Shown here piece by piece: positions 17,391 through 23,889 of a stretch of 23,889 bases of DNA. Source of the stretch: Chara braunii (Eukaryota; Streptophyta; Charophyceae; Charales; Characeae). The first letter of the stretch is position 1, and each line of letters begins with the position of its first letter. The DNA lies in assembly GCA_003427395.1 (NCBI GenBank), contig BFEA01000262.1:620325-644213 (forward strand), in the 5' to 3' direction. Below the pieces are notes generated by a model. It was not told the DNA's origin. It did no database searches and saw only the letters and a program-made list of their open reading frames with translations. The position numbers were made by a program, and so were the translations under genes.

Positions 17391-18846
17391 CAGTTAACCA
17401 ATCCACACAAGGAGGTTGTTCTCAACGGCGATAAGGACTTTCTCATGGAAGAAGTCCAGTCTGATGCACTGCAGTCTTCGCAAGGAATGACTACAGGAAA
17501 TGGGAGTACAAGAGACCTAATAGGGGAACCAAAAGTAGTTGAGGAGGAAGATTCAGACTTAGTAGTGGAGGGAACGGAAGCAACATCCTCTGGGAACGAA
17601 AGCAACAATCTCTGATCCGCTCCAAAAGGCCTTTGGTCCCGATCCAATGGATGTGGACTCCTCCACATGAGATTTTGAAATGGAGGATGCAGTCTCCCAA
17701 CCTGAGCCAGACATCTCTGAGGATCAAAGGATAAAATAGTTAGCTGAGTGGGTGTTGAAAATTCTGAAAATGCGGTTTGGGGAAGCCACTGTTGAATTTT
17801 TGGATAGTTCATATGTCCATCTGGTTAATTTATTAACCACCAGGCATAGTATGAAACAGGTTTTACAGCAGGGGCTTCCTGAGGGTGAGCATTGTGATGG
17901 GCCTATTTCACCCTCCCTCCTCTTCAGGAGATGGAGAAACTAGGGACAAGGGATGCACATCGCTGGTGGAGGTAGGAGGTCCCTCCATGCTGCCCAACGA
18001 CAAAGGGATCGACAAGGTCATAATCACCGGAGGAGAAAGGTGCCCCAATCAGACCAGTATCCTTGAGTCGTGTGGAGTTTCTCCCGAAGGGGGAGGGGTG
18101 GTAGGGGTAGAAGAGGTAGGGGTGCTTGAACCAAGGGTCTCCTCCTACGAGGATCAGGTGGGGGGGGTTAAGGTGAGGGAGTTTGAAGATGTCAACGAGG
18201 GTAAGAAGGAGGTTAGACCAGATAATCCATCAGTTACTCTATTGACGACCCTTACTCTGGAAGAACAAAGGAAAGAAAAGAATACACAAGACTCAGGTAA
18301 GCGGCAAAGGTTAAGACATGTTTTCGAAAAAAAAAAAGTCGCTAGGCCGCAGTCTTCTAGAGGAAATCTGGTAATCCCGGTCCAAAAAAAAGGCGGGAAA
18401 TGGAAAATTAGCCTCTCCCCTATAGGTCAAGATCAGTATGGGAAGGTCACATTAAGAGGCTGGACCATATACGATCAAAGCTTTAACGACAAAACTTTTA
18501 AGAGAGACCTGCATGATTTCTTAATCAAACATTTTAATCCAGGTCCTCAAGCGACTCGCACAGAAATAGAGGACCAGACTAAGATGTCCAAACATGATAC
18601 ATTCGTGAGGTTTGAGGATAATAAAGAATCGGGTATGAGATGGTTCTCGCATGCAGCACAGTTGGAACTCCAGCATTTGAAAATCAAGCCTAATGCGATA
18701 TGGTCGATAGGGAAGGTCTCAACTTTTCTCTGCTCTATTTTACATTCTAGGTTACTGACAGCCTCTTCTTTTTTGAAGGGGGTTAACTGGATATGACTAT
18801 AGGTGATTATACGGCTTAGGAAGTAAGGACCTAGAGGATTGTAGGG

Positions 18847-19734
18847 ATGGATGCGCTACAGGCTTTTTATGGTAAACATCTGGGTTGGTTGCATGCTACT
18901 CAGAAAGCGGACTTGGATCTAAGGTCTCTCAATGTAAATGACCTTGCTACAACAAATGCAGTGAAACGTAAGGCTATTATGGAGCAATTGAAAGGAGTGG
19001 GTGGGAGGTGTCGGCCTGATTTGATCTGCATCCAAGAAACCCACCTTATGGATTCTCCTCAGCACAATACGGCGCACAACCTGCCCTATCAAAAATACCA
19101 AGCCTATTCCACGAGCAACGGGTCGGTAAGGGTAGCCATCTAGGTACCACCGGGTTCCAGGCTAGAAATTGTGTACTGTAAAGCGGATCAGGAACAGGGC
19201 AGATGGTTGGTTACGTTGGTAATGCCGAAGTTAAAACTAATTTGTGTTCTTAATATTTATGGTCCTAATGTAGTACAAGAGCGTAGATCATTTTCCCAAA
19301 ACATTAGAAGCCGTATTCCTAGTGGTGTTCCAATCATCATAGCAGAGGATTTTAATGCAGCGCCTAATAGATGGTTCGATAGGTGGAAAATCCCTTCTCC
19401 ATGTCCTCCTATATAGAGAAGGACGAACAAATTATCCAACCACTATGCGAATCTGAAAATTTGTTTGACACATATAAGCGTTTTTGCCCACATGAAAGAT
19501 CATATACGTGTTAGAAATGTTATTTCCCCCCACCAGTCAAGATCAAGGATAAATTTGATTCTTATGTCCGAAGATCTAGAATGTGTCTTAATGGGGGTTA
19601 ACATTTTCCCCCAAAGTCAGTGGTCAGGGATAGATCACAAAATGTGTGTTGTCTTACTTTCCTTCCGTAAGAACAAGCTCAACTCATCCCTCCTCAAACG
19701 AAGGAAATTCATAAGTTACCTTCATGATGTATGA
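18847..19734 (+). pseudogene. LINE ORF2 endonuclease (APE-type) pseudogene
   Basis: From ATG at 18847, one frame carries most of an apurinic-type endonuclease, which nicks the target DNA to prime reverse transcription. Motifs in order: LNVND (about 18928), ICIQETHL with the catalytic Glu near 19036, NIYGPN, AEDFN in place of the usual GDFN (about 19342-19356), SRSRINLILMS, and IDHK in place of SDHK (His near 19636). Lesions are TAG at 19141-19143, TAG at 19414-19416, a shift into another frame at about 19416 and back near 19500, and TGA at 19732-19734. The changed SDH serine and the stops suggest no active enzyme. Confidence 0.8.
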
Positions 19735-19796
19735 AGTTTCTAGCACTCTACCAAGGATAGACACAAGTCATATATAACATGGTTTAACAATGGACT

Positions 19797-19866
19797 AGTT
19801 TATTTGGTCAAAAAGTGCAACGGATACTCTAAGTTTATTTGGCCAAAAAGTGCAACGGATACGTTA
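19797..19866. repeat. 35-bp tandem duplication between endonuclease and RT
   Basis: AGTTTATTTGGTCAAAAAGT at 19797 recurs with one change at 19832. The whole 35-base unit is duplicated with about three differences. Since 35 is not a multiple of three, it shifts the ORF2 frame and is itself a disabling lesion. Confidence 0.9.
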
Positions 19867-21400
19867 ATCGCCAAGGACGATATAAGCAGGAAGTGAATAT
19901 TCAAGAACAAATTCTCAAATATGAGCAACAAAATTTTCCAAAACATTTATCCCAAGTCGATATCCTAGCACTCAGGAACCAACTACTAACCCTTGCTCAA
20001 CATCATTGGCAACGTGATCTGATAAGAGGCAAACTCTTTAAGCATTCGACAAAAGGACAAATAGATACATCGTTTTTTTCCCTCTCACGTACCAAAACTA
20101 GAAGAAAGATTATTGAAGCCTTAATAGATCCTCGACAGACACTACAACATGATCATATCACTTCAACCAGTAGTCTGCATTGCGCATAACTTCTTCAAAA
20201 ATCCTTTCATCTCAAAGGTAAATGCGTTCACCGTTGATCTGGTCTTACAAGATTTTTTGTCCTCCATGACTTAATAGTTATCGCAATGACAAAAGGAGAG
20301 ATTAAAGAACCTATCACGGAGGAAATATGGACTGCGTTGCTGCAAATGGATGAGCGTAAACCTCTAGGGTTTGATGCCTCCCTAAAGAGTTTTAGGAGGC
20401 AATGTGACAGCATTTTGTGGAGGATCGGATGTAATTCTACAAACAAGTCCAGGAAATGGGTAGTATGGGGAAAATAGTTTAGCAAGGGATTTTAACCTTG
20501 TTATACAAAAAGGGAGATAAAACAAATATAAGGAATTATAGACCTATCTCCCTGCTCACCGTCGTGTACAAAATGTTAGCCAATGCCATTGCAAATCGTC
20601 TAATTTCAATAATACCAGACATCATTAACCCCTCTCAAAAAGGGTTCATTAATGGAAGGAACATACAAGATAACATATTGCTCATCAATGAGATGATAAA
20701 GTTGTCCCACCAGAATCACCAGAATGTTGTGTTTATCTTAATTGATTTTGAAAAAGCTTATGATTATGTGGATTGAATTTTGGCCCAACAATTTGTAGGT
20801 GGGTTACTATCCTCACTCTAACGCCACTTCCCGGGTTCAAATTAATGGCCTAATTTCCCCAGAAATCCGCCTTAAAATATCGATCAGGCAAGGGGATCCC
20901 TTAGCTCCATTTCTTGTTTTGCTTATTATGGAGGCATTAAGAGCTAGCCTACGATCTAATCATAACCTTAAAAAATTTCAGATTACAGGTATTCCAAAAT
21001 AAACTATACCAATTTGTTCTATGTTTGTTGATGATCTAACCATTATGATAAAGGCATCCAATAATAATATGGAAAAGATAAAAGCATTAATTGATATGTT
21101 CTCCCTTTTTCAAAATTGATGGTCAATTGGGGGAGTAAGCCATAGAGTTGGCGGATCACTCTCAAGGAGATGAGCCTCCTGAGAATCCAATGGTCAAATG
21201 GATGCCACTAGAGGCACCAATCAGAGTTTTGGGAGTTGTGCTCACAACGTGGGGAAAACCAATCTCTAATGATGTATGGATCACTTCCCCATCAACACAA
21301 AAAATGAAACAATGGAAAAACCAACATACTTCCCTGTTTGGTAGGGCATTGGTCATTAACAATGTAATCTTGGCTTCAATTTGAAATAAGTCTACAGTGT
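19839..21400 (+). pseudogene. LINE ORF2 reverse transcriptase pseudogene
   Basis: A charged segment before RT (19839-20189) and an ITEEIWTALLQMDERKPLGFD stretch (20310-20375) precede the polymerase. RT motifs are YKKGDKTNIRNYRPISLL, QKGFINGRNIQDNILL, motif A DFEKAYD at 20744-20764, motif B RQGDPLAP at 20886-20909 and motif C FVDDL at 21025-21039. The thumb-side NQHTSLFGRALVINNVILAS follows. The A, B and C motifs lie in three different frames, so at least two indels separate them; stops occur at about 20477, 20776, 21002 and 21115. The catalytic aspartates survive, showing decay by indels rather than active-site loss. RT copies element RNA at the nicked target. Confidence 0.9.
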
Positions 21401-22928
21401 GGTCACTAAAGAAAGGCCCCGCCAAGGAACTCCGGTGACAGCTCACAGCCTTTCTTTGGCGAAGAGATCACGAAACGCCTCATGTAATCCCCAAAGTGGC
21501 AAGGCAGGTTCTTATACAGCCAAAGTCCAAAGGCGGATTCGACATTTTGGATCCTACATCCAGCGTCAAGCACCAGCACTTCAATGGTTAAAACGACTAA
21601 TATTGGTCATGGATCTTCCATGGCAAGTATTGGCACTGAAACAAATATGTAGAATGACTCCACAAACCACAATAGACGTAAACCCACTCACTTGGGTAGA
21701 GGACAAATATTGGACTATTCCTCGGCCTCAAGCATACTCTCAAAAGAACAAGCAAGGGGGGGAAGTGAGAAAGGATCTGGTATTGGACAGTTTCTGGGCT
21801 ACCCTATTTAAAACTTGGCGTAAACTTCCTTTGCCTAACAAATCACCGCTTTCCAGATACGAGAAAGTTGTACGACAACCAATTTTTTGCAATAGGTGGA
21901 TCACTGACATGCAAGGAAGGATGTTCATAAGTTTCACCCCCCCGGTCCACTTGGGTTAAATACGGTGTGGTACGGATCAAGGATTTGTGGAACACGAAAA
22001 GCAAAAGTTGAAAATCTGTACATCAATTAAAAAGGAAGTTAAGTACGCACGTGATTTAGAAGAGAATCTTGATCTAATCACTTCGTTCATTCCGTTGGCG
22101 TGGGTGGCTGCCTTGAAAAAGGGTACTACTTTTTTGGTTGCAGATTGGGCGTGTGCTCATCTGACGGAGGGTTCCAAGGCAGTGAGGCAAATACTAAATA
22201 TTCATACAGATGGTGCCCTAGTAAATCTCTTTCCACTCCACAAGGACTTTTCCTTTTGACAAAGTAACCACGATAAAGTCGTGTGCTTCCATTTTGACTC
22301 TCTATAGAGTGAGGACATTGTATTGTCCAGTCTCCAAAGGATGGACTGTGTACGCTCCAAAAATCCCTATATCGCATCTCCCTCTGGACCCAGCAGAGTG
22401 GATCTGCCGTACCAACAGGAGATGCAAAGCCCAAAAATTACAATCTTTATCAGTTAAAACTTCGCACCGCCTGTTACGCCCACGGATAAATGTTCTTGCT
22501 GTTATACAGGAACGACGGGCTCAACATTTACATTTAAATATTTATCGGATCTGCTCAGACCGATTAAGTGGTGCCAAGGATTTAAGGAGAGGCCTGCTAA
22601 GTTCGCGTAACTACAGTGGCAGATTGTCCATCGTTGCTCACCAACTAATGACTGGATGATTGACCATTCCACGCTGGAACAGAAGGGTGTAGTCCTACTG
22701 TGGTGCTGTGCTTGTGTGGAGGCCTTCCCTACTAGGAAGATAAGGGAAACAATTGAACACATATTTTTGCAATGTCCGGGGGCAAAATTGTTGTGGCGTC
22801 GCTGGGATTATGTGTGGAGTAAATTGACAGGTGTAAATTGGCCTTGGAACTGGAGGACGATCCAGCTGGGTCACTGGTGCCCTGCCCTAATCTCCTTATC
22901 AACTTTTCAACAGAGTCTATTTTAGAAG
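21399..22928 (+). pseudogene. LINE ORF2 C-terminal region with zf-RVT-like motif
   Basis: Downstream of RT the plant-LINE pattern continues in several frames: an AFLWRRDHETPHVIPKVARQ stretch, then QPKSKGGFDILDP near 21440-21555. Open pieces follow at 21399-21959, 21987-22259 and 22294-22659. The end has W-Q-I-V-H-R followed by PTNDWM. A CX2CX14HX4C motif then has Cys at 22704 and 22713, His at 22758 and Cys at 22773, with ETIEHIFLQC and a WRRWDYVW tail. This fits the zf-RVT domain at the C-terminus of plant LINE ORF2. Frameshifts separate the pieces. Confidence 0.7.
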
Positions 22929-23408
22929 GTGTGTGTTTACGATGGAAAAGGCAGAGAAATGTCCGAGCTGGTACAACAGTTCATAGAAACAGAAATAAGG
23001 TCTCAATGTGATAAGACTATATCCGGGCTTCAAACGCTACAACAAAAACAGGATATTAAAAAACAAATACAAAATTTCACAGAGTGGCTGGGTGATTCTT
23101 CAAGAATGAAAATGGGGAATGTGGAGTGGCCAGGTGGGGAAGTTCCAGAACTGGTTTGATGTCCAGCCAGGAACCACCTTGAGATTTCCAGAATCCTCTC
23201 CGGATCCCTTTCCCCCTTCTGAGCTTGCTTTGGTAGATCTCCATTGGTATGGGGGGGGGGAAGGGGTATCAAGTTTTTTTTTTAATCTTCAGTTTGTCTG
23301 TTAAAATCCGTTAGTCTGGGGGGTCAAATTGTCAGCAAACACTTGATGTCCAAATAGACATGATGGGATGAATGGGTATCCGGGGATGGACAGCAGGTTG
23401 CGCTGCTA
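22929..23408 (+). other. LINE ORF2 end and 3' UTR
   Basis: A 76-codon frame at 22929-23159, rich in Gln and Lys, may be the last part of ORF2 or a chance frame. A 10-base G run lies at about 23251-23260 and a T run at 23273-23282. Nothing else was recognised before the shared tail repeat at 23409. Confidence 0.5.
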
Positions 23409-23606
23409 GCATTAGCATAGTCATCTGGCGGCCAGATTTTGGCTAAAGAGTCAACTCTCCTTCTGTCACACCTCTCCTTGAACCATGCATGGTTCAATAA
23501 CATTTGGATGAGGGACGCTCGACCCGGTTTCCAGCAACATATGTATGAGGGGCGCTGGGCCCGGTTCCCAGCAAGTGCAGCTCCCCACCAATAGAATGGA
23601 GCTGCT
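23409..23606 (+). repeat. LINE 3'-tail repeat copy B, with internal ~40-bp duplication
   Basis: This aligns with 3837-3992 over about 155 bp. Unlike copy A, it has a tandem duplication of about 40 bp: ATGAGGGACGCTCGACCCGG...CCAGCAA (about 23507-23537) is followed by ATGAGGGGCGCTGGGCCCGG...CCAGCAA (about 23545-23575). A has one such unit. A perfect 20-bp palindrome lies in it at 23478-23497. Confidence 0.75.
23478..23497. repeat. Perfect 20-bp palindrome in the LINE tail
   Basis: TTGAACCATGCATGGTTCAA equals its own reverse complement over all 20 bases. Copy A has a degenerate counterpart (TTGTTCATGTATCAACA), so an RNA hairpin may be a feature of the tail, recognised by the element's own RT. 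Confidence 0.85.
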
Positions 23607-23670
23607 GGCCGGGCTGCTAGTAGTGAATGCTCTTATCATCATCACTAGCAACCAGGGTCGGGTTTTATTT

Positions 23671-23691
23671 AAAAAAAAAAAAAAAAAAAAA
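23671..23691 (+). other. LINE poly(A) tail, 21 bases
   Basis: Twenty-one A follow GGTTTTATTT and directly precede GGATATCTTGCG, the presumed genomic flank. This marks the 3' end of the element and its plus-strand orientation. A matching target-site duplication at the 5' end was not found by eye. Confidence 0.8.
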
Positions 23692-23889
23692 GGATATCTT
23701 GCGATGTATTAAAAAATGCAAGTTGGACTGGCTGGTGGAAACTTAAGCAGAAGCTTGGGAAAAGTGAAACGCCCAGGAGATGGGCAGGAAGAACCTGAAA
23801 AAAAAAACATGTCTTTTATCTCCGCTTTAGAGACCGGTTTTCACTTCAGCCAGGAGTCACTCTCAGACACCCCCGCCTTCCCCCCCCCC
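23692..23889. other. Flanking DNA ending in a C run
   Basis: No gene was recognised. A short A run lies at about 23800-23807 and a C run occupies 23881-23889 at the edge of the window. Confidence 0.5.

Larger units (their letters stand above)
15764..18796 (+). pseudogene. LINE ORF1 pseudogene (DUF4283-like, zinc knuckle, C-terminal region)
   Basis: One frame runs from 15764 to 16774 with a TGA at 16013-16015 and a TAG near 16037. Reading across these, the pattern is DUF4283-like, including a FYWVEFRHIPIEIQAAFIDD segment. Cys94, Cys97, His102 and Cys109 (counted from 16079) then form a knuckle. After 16774 the frame changes; fragments at 16815-16997 and 17440-17614 are acidic linker. A probable insertion interrupts it at 16994-17390. 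The last block, 17885-18796 (303 codons), contains a lysine-rich stretch (VFEKKKVARP) and a compact region with WKISLSPIGQDQYGKVTLRG and FKRDLHDFLIKHFNPG that I do not recognise. ORF1 proteins bind the element RNA. Confidence 0.7.
15764..23691 (+). mobile_element. Near full-length decayed plant-type LINE (non-LTR retrotransposon)
   Basis: In order: ORF1 with a DUF4283-like region and a Cys/His knuckle, an acidic linker and a further C-terminal region (15764-18796); ORF2 with APE-type endonuclease (18847-19734), reverse transcriptase (20286-21400) and a C-terminal zf-RVT-like motif (22704-22775); a 3' UTR; and a 21-base poly(A) tail at 23671-23691. This is the layout of plant L1-like LINEs. 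Numerous stops and frameshifts in both ORFs and an apparent insertion in ORF1 show it is dead. The 5' boundary is unknown and the given start is only the first ORF1 codon found. A relative of its 3' tail lies at 3837-3992. Confidence 0.85.

Overview
This window looks like nuclear DNA from a eukaryote with a repeat-rich genome. The evidence is long microsatellites, A and T tracts, no bacterial-style gene packing and several decayed retrotransposons. The LINE has plant-type architecture: ORF1 with a DUF4283-like region and a CCHC knuckle, and ORF2 with an APE-type endonuclease, an RT and a C-terminal zf-RVT motif. The Ty3/gypsy copy has a primer site resembling the initiator-Met tRNA end. Together these suggest the green lineage, possibly a charophyte-like alga; that assignment is inference. 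No intact host gene, rRNA, tRNA or CRISPR array was recognised.

Layout. Bases 1-460 hold TTGA, CA and CT microsatellites and two short hairpins. Bases 884-3075 (minus strand) hold a decayed ORF1/gag-like gene with a DUF4283-like region, a canonical CCHC knuckle just past an in-frame stop, a Ser/Arg-rich linker and a 235-residue open C-terminal part; no ORF2 follows it. Bases 3837-3992 hold a diverged copy of the 3' tail of the LINE at the far end of the window. Bases 4461-5404 hold a 68-bp tandem duplication, then a roughly 650-bp segment bounded by inverted repeats with a minisatellite inside. Bases 6213-6373 are a striking near-palindrome of about 160 bp.

Bases 6374-8671 have no recognisable gene but carry two TATA-like sites and may be the 5' LTR/leader of the Ty3/gypsy element that follows: primer site 8672-8683, gag 8821-9474, RT and RNase H 9597-11020. 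That element has no visible protease or integrase, and its catalytic RT aspartates are deleted. Bases 11770-13000 are simple and tandem repeats, including a TTGA array, a 43-bp repeat and 55 consecutive T. Bases 13000-15750 are mostly unassigned, with one unrecognised ORF and a 195-bp purine-rich tract.

Bases 15764 to about 23691 hold a nearly full-length but multiply broken LINE on the plus strand: ORF1 (with a probable insertion at 16994-17390), endonuclease, RT, C-terminal zinc motif, 3' UTR and a 21-base poly(A) tail. None of these elements can encode its full protein set as read here. The most unusual items are the 6213-6373 foldback, the inverted-repeat segment 4755-5404, the ORF1-only minus-strand relic and the LINE tail shared between 3.9 kb and 23.5 kb.
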